64,000 nucleotides of DNA from Pyricularia pennisetigena (lineage: Eukaryota > Ascomycota > Sordariomycetes > Magnaporthales > Pyriculariaceae), in contig NC_043742.1 in NCBI RefSeq assembly GCF_004337985.1, forward strand, positions 1,660,176 through 1,724,175, written 5' to 3'. The notes below the pieces were generated by a model that did no database searches, was not told where the DNA came from, and worked only from the letters and a program-made list of their open reading frames with translations. Both the position numbers and the translations under genes were made by a program. Below, one piece after another: positions 37,783 to 47,296 of the stretch (position 1 is its first letter; each line of letters opens with the position of its first letter).

Positions 37783-39429
37783 TCACTTCCGAGTCAGCGT
37801 ATCATGCAGCGTGTGCTGCCTCATGAGCGAGATGCACACAAGCGCCAGCAGACCGAGACTGAGCGCCATGTACCAAACACCGGAGAAGCCCTCCATAAAG
37901 GAGTCAATAACGCCATCCTTCCACCCGTCCGGCAACCTTTTGAGCTCGCCGAGGTCGTCTCTTATGCGCGTAATCTCCTCGGCCGCACCCGGAAGGTGAC
38001 CAAAGCGCTGCCAAAGCCCCTTGCGCAGCTCGTTCTGGTGGATGGCGGATGCGATGGTGATGCCGAGCGTCGAGCCGATGGAGCGAAAGGCGTAGGTGGC
38101 CGCGGTCACTACCGCCTGCTGAGAGTGGTCGACCGCGGCCACGCATGCCACCATGGTGATGGTCAGCATGGCGCCGTAGCCCGTGCCGACCAGAAACAGG
38201 CCGGCCATGGGCGTCCAGCTGTTCGAGTCCCTCCCCAGGGTGCAGATCACCACGAGCCCGGCGACCTTGATCAGCAGCACGGTTATACCCAACCCGACGT
38301 ACTTGCCAGTTTTCTTCATGGCATAGCCGCCTACTACGGAAGATATGGCCGTCCCTATAGGTGTACCGATCAATCGTAGCCCTGAATCAGCGGCGGTGTA
38401 GCCGAGAACCTGCATGTAGAGAGGAATGTAGAAAATGACCATGAAAATTGCCATGGAGCAGAAAAGGTTGGTGAAGCAAGCTGTGAGTATGGTCCGATCA
38501 ACGAGCAGGCGAACCGGTATGACGGGCTGCGGCGTTCTGGCTTCCCACCACACAAACCCGACAAAGATGACAATCGAAAGTGGAATAGTGGTCAAAACAA
38601 GGGGGTGCGACCACGGAACCAGGTTGCCTCCTGCATTAAGCCCCAACAGCAAAAGCACCAGGAACAAGATTGTGAGTGCGACGCCGGTAAAGTCGATCCT
38701 TGAGATGAGCGAGCGGTTGGAGACCTTTGGCGGAATTCGGATCAGAGCAAAGCAGAGGGCAGCCGAAATCAGTACAATAGGCACTTGGACGAGGAATGCA
38801 AGACGCCAGCCCAAGGCCGTCTTGTCGTTGATGACTCCGCCAAAGACACCACCGAGCATAGCGCCAGAGCCGTACGCAACGTTCCCAATACCTTGGAAAA
38901 CACCACGCTGCCTCAAGGGGATGAGATCCGACCCCAAAAAGGTCGAGATGGACATGAGCCCACCGCCGCCGATACCGGCAACCACACGGCCGAGGATCAT
39001 GATTTCACCGGTGTGCGCCAGGCCGCAGATCAGGTTGCCCGCTGCGAACATGAGGTTGCTGAAGACGAGGCCGGGACCGCGACCAAAAATGTCAGTCATG
39101 CGGCCCGAGATGGGCTGGAAGGCAGCATTGGCGATCAGATAAGCAGTTGCCAGCCATGACATGAGACTCAGCGACTTGAACTCGCTCGAGATCTGCCCTG
39201 AAAGGGTCGCGAATATTGTGCCGTCTACTGCACCCAAAAAGACGCCCACATATGAGGTTCCCAGAATGAAATAAAGCTTCGTTTTGGAAATTGCGTCCTG
39301 CACGACTGTGACTTCATCATTTTCGTCCGACTGTTCCGGCGGTGACTGCTGGCCGGGTCCTGGTATACTGGGAACATCGCCATCAAGCAGCGGTGTATGC
39401 TCGTTAGCATTGGCGGCTAGTGAAGACAT
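37783..39429 (-). CDS. MFS carrier, DHA2 type, similar to vacuolar Fnx1/Vba amino-acid transporters
   Basis: An intronless 548-residue frame. After a ~50-residue hydrophilic N terminus there are about 14 hydrophobic helices, the DHA2 layout. Family motifs are visible: VDGTIFATLSGQI in helix 1, GRMTDIFGRG (motif A) between helices 2 and 3, LGRVVAGIGGGG in helix 4, and SGAMLGGVFGG (motif C-like) in helix 5. The helix 1 pattern and overall appearance are closest to the Fnx1/Vba branch, which moves basic amino acids into the vacuole by proton exchange, although drug exporters share the fold. An acidic dileucine motif, EHTPLL at residues 10-15, is the kind of signal that sorts fungal proteins to the vacuole, which favours a vacuolar site. 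Substrate is inferred, not shown. Start MSSLAANANEH is the first ATG of the frame. Confidence 0.9.
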   Translation of the reverse strand: MSSLAANANEHTPLLDGDVPSIPGPGQQSPPEQSDENDEVTVVQDAISKTKLYFILGTSYVGVFLGAVDGTIFATLSGQISSEFKSLSLMSWLATAYLIANAAFQPISGRMTDIFGRGPGLVFSNLMFAAGNLICGLAHTGEIMILGRVVAGIGGGGLMSISTFLGSDLIPLRQRGVFQGIGNVAYGSGAMLGGVFGGVINDKTALGWRLAFLVQVPIVLISAALCFALIRIPPKVSNRSLISRIDFTGVALTILFLVLLLLGLNAGGNLVPWSHPLVLTTIPLSIVIFVGFVWWEARTPQPVIPVRLLVDRTILTACFTNLFCSMAIFMVIFYIPLYMQVLGYTAADSGLRLIGTPIGTAISSVVGGYAMKKTGKYVGLGITVLLIKVAGLVVICTLGRDSNSWTPMAGLFLVGTGYGAMLTITMVACVAAVDHSQQAVVTAATYAFRSIGSTLGITIASAIHQNELRKGLWQRFGHLPGAAEEITRIRDDLGELKRLPDGWKDGVIDSFMEGFSGVWYMALSLGLLALVCISLMRQHTLHDTLTRK

Positions 39430-41781
39430 TGTCGACAGTGGTGGGTGGGCTTAATCAGGTATATCCAATGCTTGGCAATGAAGCTGAGAGTTTGGACGGA
39501 CGAGATAGAAGCAGCGCGTATTGCCGAGACGATTTGGACGCTTCAGCCTACGAGGAGCACGGATTTTGTTCTCTAGTTCTCTGTGCCACTTTCGTCTCCC
39601 ACGCCTGATATCCTTCAGCTGGTGCCAAAGATTATCCTGAGAAAAGAAAAAGAAAAACGCTTCACAGCAAGCGGCGTGGAAGACTTGACATAACGATGAT
39701 GATGACTATGCATGAGAGACATGATGCAGCATCTTACGTGAGATAGATAGCCTGGGTAGACGGTTCCCTGACGCTAAGACCAATCGGGCGTGGTATGAGT
39801 ACTCCAGAACCCCACCTCGGCATGGAACCCCCGAAATCGTCCGACTCGAGGCTCGGGCTCAAGTCCGTCCTTGAATCCCGGGCGGTAATAGATAATAACA
39901 ACAGCTGAATTCACGTTGATAGTATTTTTTTTATGTTTGCAGAATTTCATGCCTTGGTACTTCGTGACGAGGTAACTTGATTCAATCGTATACTTGATAG
40001 CTTCTTCACACGCTGCACCTCCACCTCCGCCTTTGCTCAAACCAATTGAACCTGCACTCGCGCGAGAAATTTGGGTTGGCAGACAGCGTACAACAAAGGA
40101 TGTGATACTGTGTGAACTGTTCGATCTGCAAATGCCATCCAAACTCTTCCTATTATCTCGATGCTCCGTGCATTATATCTTTACCCAACTATAGAAACAG
40201 CTTTGGCTATTCAGCGGTAGGCAGTTTGGTCCTCCTATTAATGACAACATCGAACATACGTCACACGCACTATCTAATAAATCAGTGTTTACCCATATCG
40301 GCGCCATCGTTTTTCTCACTGTACTACGTCGAAATGATCCATCAACCAATTGACTTTTTTTCTTCGATTTTTCCCCTTCGCCCCTCGAGTCTAAATTACT
40401 CGCCAGATTGGTTGTCAATACTAGCCCAGGCGCTGCAACTGCCAGCCGCTTTTCTGCGCGATGCATATCTCGCCTCCTTGTCCGTGCAAACAAGCGGGTG
40501 GTCAGAGTCTTATTCCGTTGCATTAGACGCGACGCGAATGCCAGCCGAGGATGTGCTACCAAAGTTGCGTAAGAGGCCGCGATAGATATTCTCGGCCGTT
40601 TTTTTTTTTTTTTTTTTTTTTTTNNNNNNNNNNNNNNNNNNNNNNNNNNNNNNNNNNNNNNNNNNNNNNNNNNNNNNNNNNNNNNNNNNNNNNNNNNNNN
40701 NNNNNNNNNNNNNNNNNNNNNNNNNNNNNNNNNNNNNNNNNNNNNNNNNNNNNNNNNNNNNNNNNNNNNNNNNNNNNNNNNNNNNNNNNNNNNNNNNNNN
40801 NNNNNNNNNNNNNNNNNNNNNNNNNNNNNNNNNNNNNNNNNNNNNNNNNNNNNNNNNNNNNNNNNNNNNNNNNNNNAAAAAAAAAAAAAAAAGCCGACGG
40901 CTTTGCTAGGTTTCGGAAGGGCACAAAGAAGATATCCTTGAGACACAATCTCAATGGGAGCCAGGCCATCATCCAAACTTGAGTGTGATCCGGAACAGTT
41001 AATCGAATCAGGACGGCGGCTAGTATCGTAGGAGGGAATTTTACTTTACCTTCATCACCCACGCACAGTGACAAGACAGGCTGATCAAGTGACTTTACCT
41101 GGGTGTCTCCACTCGGCCGGAGGACCCAGCCGATTGGGCAAAACACGGGCAAGCAGTAAAGTGGGTCACCCTTGCAGCCTACAGCCAGTCAATCCCGCCT
41201 CTTTGCCAGAACCTTTCGCTTCATTCACTGCCAACCTCGAACCGATCTTGATCGGTCATTCATCACCCACAACTACGACGACTTTTACCGCCAAGTCGCC
41301 CGACGCGCCTTCATTCAGCCTGCGCGAAAACTTCCGACCGACGAGTTTTCGCCATTTACGAGTACTTTTAACCTTCCGCACTCGACCGTACGACCGACTT
41401 CGGGGCCAGCCGAAGACGACCTGTGCATGACGGTTTCGACGACCCAAAGCGATTGCCGTCGGCATTCTGGCGCGACTTGCCACCGCGGACAGCCTTATTG
41501 AGACTTCGGTTTTTCGGCCAGGCGCATCAGTAGCATCAGTTTGCGGCTCCCTGAGGGTTTGCGCGACGGACTACTTTGATCGTGTCGATTTTTTGATTTT
41601 TTTGATTTTTTCGATTCGTTGTTTGATCTTGGTCGCCCGCTTGGCCGAGACGTGCACTGGACCGACCGGGAAACATCAGTCTCTGCGAACTAGATTATCA
41701 ACAGTTTCTTGGCCACGGTTGGAACACAGAGGCTGGGTATTTTTTGAACAATACTCATTTCGCATTCTGCGCTCGACCATC
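39430..41781. other. Divergent intergenic region with assembly gap
   Basis: 2.35 kb between the MFS gene and Mediator 19, interrupted by 253 N. The last ~600 bases are probably the Mediator 19 promoter and leader, including T-rich sequence near 41587-41620. No gene can be supported on either side of the gap. Confidence 0.65.
40624..40876. other. Assembly gap (253 N) flanked by poly(T) and poly(A)
   Basis: The gap follows a run of 25 T (40599-40623) and is followed by a run of 16 A (40877-40892). The true content and length are unknown. Reads probably failed in the homopolymers. Confidence 0.95.
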
Positions 41782-43050
41782 ATGTCCTTCCATCCTCAGA
41801 CCCCGCAGAGTCCCTCGCAAACGTCCCCGAGCATAAGCGATCCGTCGACGAGTCTGAACTCGTCCATGACATCAACGACCACAACTCTTCCGACACCTGC
41901 TCATTCCGTCACCGGCAGCTGTCTTCCATCCGAGATGAACCCTGATATCATCATGGGCGATGATACGCCCCAAAAGCGCAAGCGAGCGCTCGAAGATGGC
42001 GGAGACAGGGAACATAAGAAGGCCCATATAGAGGACCGCAGACTCGGTATTGAAAACCTGCACATGGATGTTGGTGAAAAATACCTACTTTGCAGAACTC
42101 GTAAGGCATCCCTTCTCAGGACTTGCACGTACCTACCTCGCATCCCCAGGTCTGTCATAGTCGGCGCAGGCATTGCACCTGGCCCCAGCGCTAGACTACT
42201 GCTCCCTGTGTAGAATTTTCCTTACCCGCCTGTGACGACTATATTTCTCTTTGAGTTAACATGGCTTGAACCCGTTGCAGAGCATGTGTCCTCGTTTCCT
42301 CGCATGTCAGACGATCTTTTCGAAGCGTTTGGCCTTACAGGTATCGCCGCCGAAGTTGCCCGCGTCTTGCCCAACGGTGAGAAAAATGCGATGCGCAAGA
42401 CGTACAAGGGTCACATCAAGAAACTTGGAGTCGCTGGTCATTTCGACGCTGTCAAGAAAAACCACGAAGACCCGAGCAGCTTATTAGCAATGTACTTTGT
42501 ACCGGCGGAAGATTGGATCAACACCGAAGTCCACGGGAAAGACATCACTGCCGGGCTCTCAAGCGAAGCACTGCAAAATCTCTCACGTGCGACTACAATG
42601 GCGAGGGGGCCCATTTCCAAGAAGGACTGGGACACGTCTGTGCTGGGTGATTTGGACAAAGCTGCCAAGCAGACCTCATCTGCCAAGGTCACCGCACCAA
42701 ACACACCTCTTAACCTACCGCCATTAAACAGACCCAAAGGTTCTCAGCCGCCCCCTGGCGAGGCTGCCCGGATACGTAGGGTTGGCAAGAAGCGAAGCTA
42801 CGGTGACAGCAGCTTCGAAGGCTACAGTGAAGCCTTCACGGACGATGATCCGGGGGCAGATGTTGGCTATTCTACAGGCGAGGGTGATGGTGGGCAAAAA
42901 CGAAGGAAAAAGGTGCATATCCTCGGTGACGGCCCTTTCAGTCTAATGCCTGTTGATACTGACTGTCTGCAGAACCCTGGAACTCCCGCCCAGAACTACC
43001 CTTCTGCCGTTCGCCAGCAAAACTACGGGCCCGGCATGGTCGGTGCATAA
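41782..43050 (+). CDS. MED19: Mediator complex subunit 19 (Rox3)
   Basis: Exon 1 is 41782-42100 and exon 2 is 42281-43050; the 180-base intron starts GTAAGG and ends GTTGCAG. The product is 362 residues. The Rox3/Med19 core is clear: GEKYLLCRT at the end of exon 1, then [36 protein letters not shown] and GHFD on exon 2. Mediator 19 sits in the head/middle hinge of the nuclear Mediator complex and helps transmit activator signals to RNA polymerase II. The first ~95 residues are Ser/Thr/Pro-rich, with a nuclear-signal-like KRKR. The C-terminal half is disordered, with basic patches RRVGKKRS and KRRKK separated by an acidic Asp-rich stretch. An alternative 3' splice site near 42149 leads at once to a stop codon, so the longer intron is preferred. 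The ATG at 41782 is the first one that gives this N terminus. Confidence 0.93.
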
Positions 43051-44995
43051 CGTGTCCAGTACAATCGGCTAGACCAAGCACGTCTGCCGATGTCGGTTAC
43101 AGAATTTTGGCACTATTGTTCAAGCGACAGCGAAAACACAGCGAGACGACGATGCTCAGGGATTTCGTTGTCAACCTCCACATTTCTCTCTGAGCAATTA
43201 CAAGAGAGAATGCTCCTGATGTGATGTTTTGAGTTTACACTTTTGTACTCCCATGACCACATTGTGAAGTTTGGCATGGCCAGTTTCACTGAGGAGCCAC
43301 CCGTCTATCCCTCGTTGGAATGATACACAAACTCTCACACAAAAAGTTCAGCGACCATCAAAGCTCAAACCTGGATTATCTGTCCAGTGGTCTTCCTCGA
43401 TGGATCGCGAGGGAGAAACAGCTACTGGTTAATACCCCGGTATATATACGACAACTATTCGACCAGGGTGAGCCGGTTTGGGCACGAATTAAGACTGCAA
43501 AGATAAAGATCTGGCCGGTCTTTGCGTCACGTTCCGTCTCGCGTCTATTGACTTCGTCTCTTTGGCTTCTTTCCACTTCCTGATTCTATATCCTCTTTAA
43601 GCATGGCGTTGGGGATTCAACGGCACAAGGAAATTGATGCAATAATGAAAAATGCATTTCTCCCTCTTCCTACTTTCTACTTGTTTCCTTTTCCTTTTCT
43701 TTCTCTTTCTTTTTCTTTTTCCCTAGTCGGAGGGTCTTACTCTTGCAAAATACCACAAAACATATTTCATCGGTTTATTCAATATTCGTTACACATGATC
43801 ACGCATCGTTACCTGTTTCCAAGGTCGATCACTGGGTGTGGGAAGACGAGAAAGGAGACCTGGTTTTCGGATTGTCGGCATGTCTACAGGAGGGAGGGAG
43901 GATTGGCTGGCAGGTACCTAAAATCCTTGGATTTTTCTATTGTACTTAGTTGATCATGGGGTTCTTAGGATGATCTTAGGCTCTACTGGGCAGTTCGGTC
44001 TGAAAAGCTTCGGCCGCTCGCGCTGTCATGTCTAGAAGGATAGGTGGGCGACTTCTGAGTAGGAGTGTCCATCGCTTGCGGTTTGTTTGCTTGGTCGACT
44101 CTTGAGTGTTTATATGCTCCCTATAGGCAAACAAGCAAAGCGTCTTTGGCAAATTATTGAGGCTCACGGTGATGCGGAATCAGCGCTATTGGTATCACTG
44201 TCCACGGGACAGCGCTGCTTAGTCCCTCTTTGAACGTAGAGTAGGCCTGCTTTCTGGAAGCCTGTCTCGATGTATTGCATATTTCCATCCTTGCCCGCCT
44301 TTGAAGCAGTCGAATTGTTCCAACCAATATAACTGCTACTTTCAACCTCAGCCAGGGTACTGTAACTCGCTCTAGGAGGCGGTCGCAAACAGGCCTGCCA
44401 CGCAATGCTCTTGGGTTGCTGTGCTGCAGTGTGACGTCAATTTCGATTTGACAAGGAAGCACACGGTGGGGCATAGAGCAGTGTGATCCATGTCTGCCAT
44501 TCCTCTGTAGCAGTTATAGCTGTACCGTATCACTGGTTGCATCCTGGGCATTCTGGGCAGATAGGATGCAACAATTCTATAAGAATATGGGACGCATAGA
44601 CTGAGCAACCCAGCCAGTCGCCAGGTGACCCGGAGTGCCAACGAACGGTTAGTCTTCTTGCTCAGAGAAGCTCCTGAGAACAAAAGGAAAGCTAAAAAGA
44701 AAAGAAAAAAAAGAGAGAGAGGTTATTAGTATTATTTTTCTTTCCAGTTCTCAGGATGAGAAGCTATTGTTCGAGCCCAGTTTTGTTCTAGGCAGTCAGT
44801 CAGTCATTTGAATACTTTCATTCACTCATCAAGCACTCCTAACTACCCAGTGCTTACTGCAGCTCGTTTTGACCCACATCGCCAACTGCGACCTGAAAAT
44901 AAAACAACACTATACGCAGTTTAGTCGAAACCCGGCTGTAAACTGCATCTAACCGTTATTTTGGCCGACGAGAAACGCCACCGCAGAAAACTGAA
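43051..44995. other. Intergenic region between MED19 and the hydrolase gene
   Basis: 1.9 kb. It should hold the MED19 3' UTR and the hydrolase promoter. It contains CT-rich tracts near 43685-43725 and a short GA run near 44713. No supported gene. Confidence 0.65.
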
Positions 44996-47296
44996 ATGGA
45001 CAGCATGGAGGAGTTCGGTGCGGCTGCGGGGCACCAAGACCCGCGGCGCACGTTGCTAGTAGTCTACATTCATGGCTTCATGGGCAACGACACTTCGTTC
45101 CAGCGCTTCCCGGCCCACATGCACGAGTTCCTGCGCGAGTCGCTCGCTGAAACCCACGCCGTTCACACAAAGATATATCCGCGCTATAAGACGTACCGCA
45201 CCATCGACGTCGCCACCGAGAACTTTAGCCGCTGGCTCTCGCCCCACGAAAGTTCGACCACCGATGTCGTCCTGGTCGGCCACTCGATGGGCGGCCTGCT
45301 GGCTGCTGATGTCGTTTTGCTGCCGGCGGCGGGGGACCAGGGCGGTGGACGGGGCCGTCGTAGACATAGGATCCTCGGTACGGTCTCTCTGGATTCGCCA
45401 TTTCTGGGCCTGCACCCGGGCATCATCACCGCGGGCATCGCGAGCCTGTTTAGGAAGTCACCTGAGCCGCCCGGTAAAGACGCCTGGGCGGAGGCCGACC
45501 AGCGCGGCCGGCTAGGAGCAGTGCCATCCACTCCGAACTTCCCGGCCCTCAGCCCGTCGTCCAGCCTGTCGCCGGAGCCATCGCTGCACGGCGACCTGAG
45601 CGAGCTGAGCCCGGCGCCATCAGGAGCAAGCTCGTCCACAGGAGCTTCTTATTTCCAGTCCAACGCGAGCCAAGGCACCGTCGGTAGCAGCAGCAGTAGC
45701 GGCAAGCAGAACGCGCCGCCGTCGGCCCTCGACAGCATCATCAGCATCGGCAGGTCGGCCACGGCCGTGGGCAAGTCGGATCCGCACTACAACCCCCCGT
45801 TTTTCAACGACGTCCAGTTTAAGGACCGCGGCTTCCTCCGAAATGTGTGGCATTTTGCCCAAAAGCGCAAGCTCGAGGGCGAGAATCTCATCGACGCGGC
45901 GACCGATCACATAGTGCGGCACCTGCAGTTCGGGAAGTGCCTCGCGGACCTGAAGGGTCTGCATGCCAGGTACGATGCCATTCGAGCGCTGGAGGACGAG
46001 AGCATGGAGAGGAGAGTCAGGTTTGTGAATTATTACACAGCGTCGACGGGGAGACTCAAGGAGCCCAAGGAGCAAAAGGACGGGTCTAAGTCGCCGCTTG
46101 AGAGGTCGCACTCAAGGGAGAACTCGACAACCAGTCTGGAAGCCAACAGGGCGACGTTGGATGCGGCTACATGTGGTCTTACGACTACGGATGGTCTTTT
46201 GGACGTGCCGGAAAGAGCGTCAGACTCGTCACAGCTCACGACGCCTAGAATATCAATCAAGCATCACGGAGATTCTCTCAACTCCAATACCTCTGGAGTC
46301 AACGGTGCTAGCACCAGCAAGGCGCAGGAAGCCGGGGATAACAGAGAGGCGAACGGGTCCTCTGCATCAAATACAGATTTGCCACATGAGCAGACCGACC
46401 CAGAGACACCACCGCCAGAATATGAATCTGGCACAAATACACCAGAGCTCAGATCTATCTCGCCGAATCCAGAAGCAGAAGAAGCACCGCCGCCACTTCC
46501 ACAAAGACCAACCCCGAATACAGAAGGCGAGACGTCCTCAGATAAACCAGATGATGACAGTAACATTCCGCCAGCGCCCCAGGAGCCGCAAAGGTTGAAC
46601 ATCCCCGAGGACGCGAAGCCCGAAGAACGCAAGCGTCTGGAGAAGGAGTATAAGCAGGCCTTGAAGAAGTACGAGCAAGACGTCAAGGCGCGGATCAAGG
46701 CGATCAAGGAACGGGACAAGGCTCTCGAGAAGGAGAGGTCCAAGAAGGACAAGGAGAAGCAGAAGCGAGAAAAGGAGGAGCAGAAGAGGCTACAGCAGCA
46801 GGAGAAAAAGCGGGAGAAGGAGGCCAAGGAAAAAGCAAAGCAGAAGGAGAAGGAGCAAGGGCAAAGCCAGGCTAGCGGGGGTGGAGAGGTGGCGGCGGGT
46901 GATACTCACCACGAAGACAACAACGGGAACGACACGACCACCACCCACGATATCGTGCTCCGGCAAGCAGCCGACGCCATAGTTGCCGGCAACCAGCACC
47001 ATAAGCAGGCGGACGTCGACAGAGCCGTGTTGGCGGGCAGCAGCAACAACACGAACAAGGAGGAGAAGAAGCCCAAGAAACTGCGCAAGTTCTGCATGCT
47101 CCCGAGGAAAAAGAGTGACGGCAGCAGAGACAGCTGCTGGATAGACGTGTACATGGAGGGCATGGACGAGGTCGGCGCACACTGCGGTCTCTTCTTCCCC
47201 GGGCCGCAGTACGAGACGCTCATCGGGGACGTGGGCATGCGGATCCAGGGGTGGGTGCACGAAGATGCCTCGAGGCGGGCGATTTTGGAAGTTTGA
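44996..47296 (+). CDS. DUF676-type alpha/beta hydrolase with long charged insertion
   Basis: An intronless 766-residue frame. Residues ~20-100 have the lipase-like start of an alpha/beta hydrolase: strand VVYIHGFMG (oxyanion region, His26-Gly27) and the nucleophile elbow GHSMGG with Ser97. SLDSPFLGLHPG follows, as in DUF676 putative serine esterases. The middle is unusual. Ser/Pro-rich segments surround a conserved block (FLRNVWHFAQKRK to VRFVNYYTASTG). Then come ~190 residues of Ser/Thr/Pro/Glu-rich low complexity and a Lys/Glu coiled coil at about 541-622. The last ~70 residues, WIDVYMEGMDEVGAHCGLFF and YETLIGDVGMRIQGW, look like the closing part of the hydrolase fold, with His729 a candidate catalytic histidine. 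Substrate and location are unknown; acyl-ester hydrolysis is the family expectation. There is no signal peptide, so it is likely intracellular. Confidence 0.85.
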   Translation: MDSMEEFGAAAGHQDPRRTLLVVYIHGFMGNDTSFQRFPAHMHEFLRESLAETHAVHTKIYPRYKTYRTIDVATENFSRWLSPHESSTTDVVLVGHSMGGLLAADVVLLPAAGDQGGGRGRRRHRILGTVSLDSPFLGLHPGIITAGIASLFRKSPEPPGKDAWAEADQRGRLGAVPSTPNFPALSPSSSLSPEPSLHGDLSELSPAPSGASSSTGASYFQSNASQGTVGSSSSSGKQNAPPSALDSIISIGRSATAVGKSDPHYNPPFFNDVQFKDRGFLRNVWHFAQKRKLEGENLIDAATDHIVRHLQFGKCLADLKGLHARYDAIRALEDESMERRVRFVNYYTASTGRLKEPKEQKDGSKSPLERSHSRENSTTSLEANRATLDAATCGLTTTDGLLDVPERASDSSQLTTPRISIKHHGDSLNSNTSGVNGASTSKAQEAGDNREANGSSASNTDLPHEQTDPETPPPEYESGTNTPELRSISPNPEAEEAPPPLPQRPTPNTEGETSSDKPDDDSNIPPAPQEPQRLNIPEDAKPEERKRLEKEYKQALKKYEQDVKARIKAIKERDKALEKERSKKDKEKQKREKEEQKRLQQQEKKREKEAKEKAKQKEKEQGQSQASGGGEVAAGDTHHEDNNGNDTTTTHDIVLRQAADAIVAGNQHHKQADVDRAVLAGSSNNTNKEEKKPKKLRKFCMLPRKKSDGSRDSCWIDVYMEGMDEVGAHCGLFFPGPQYETLIGDVGMRIQGWVHEDASRRAILEV

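Noticed and set aside
36015..39429. SDR plus MFS transporter as a small metabolite cluster
   Set aside because: Only two genes, convergent, with no synthase, P450 or pathway regulator nearby. The carrier looks vacuolar. Ordinary neighbours.
40173..41152. Long frames running across the N gap
   Set aside because: They exist only because N codons and homopolymers contain no stops; there is no real sequence evidence.
41068..41501. Frames of 109 to 120 residues just upstream of MED19
   Set aside because: C/T-rich sequence typical of a fungal 5' leader, with no domain and no splice link to MED19.
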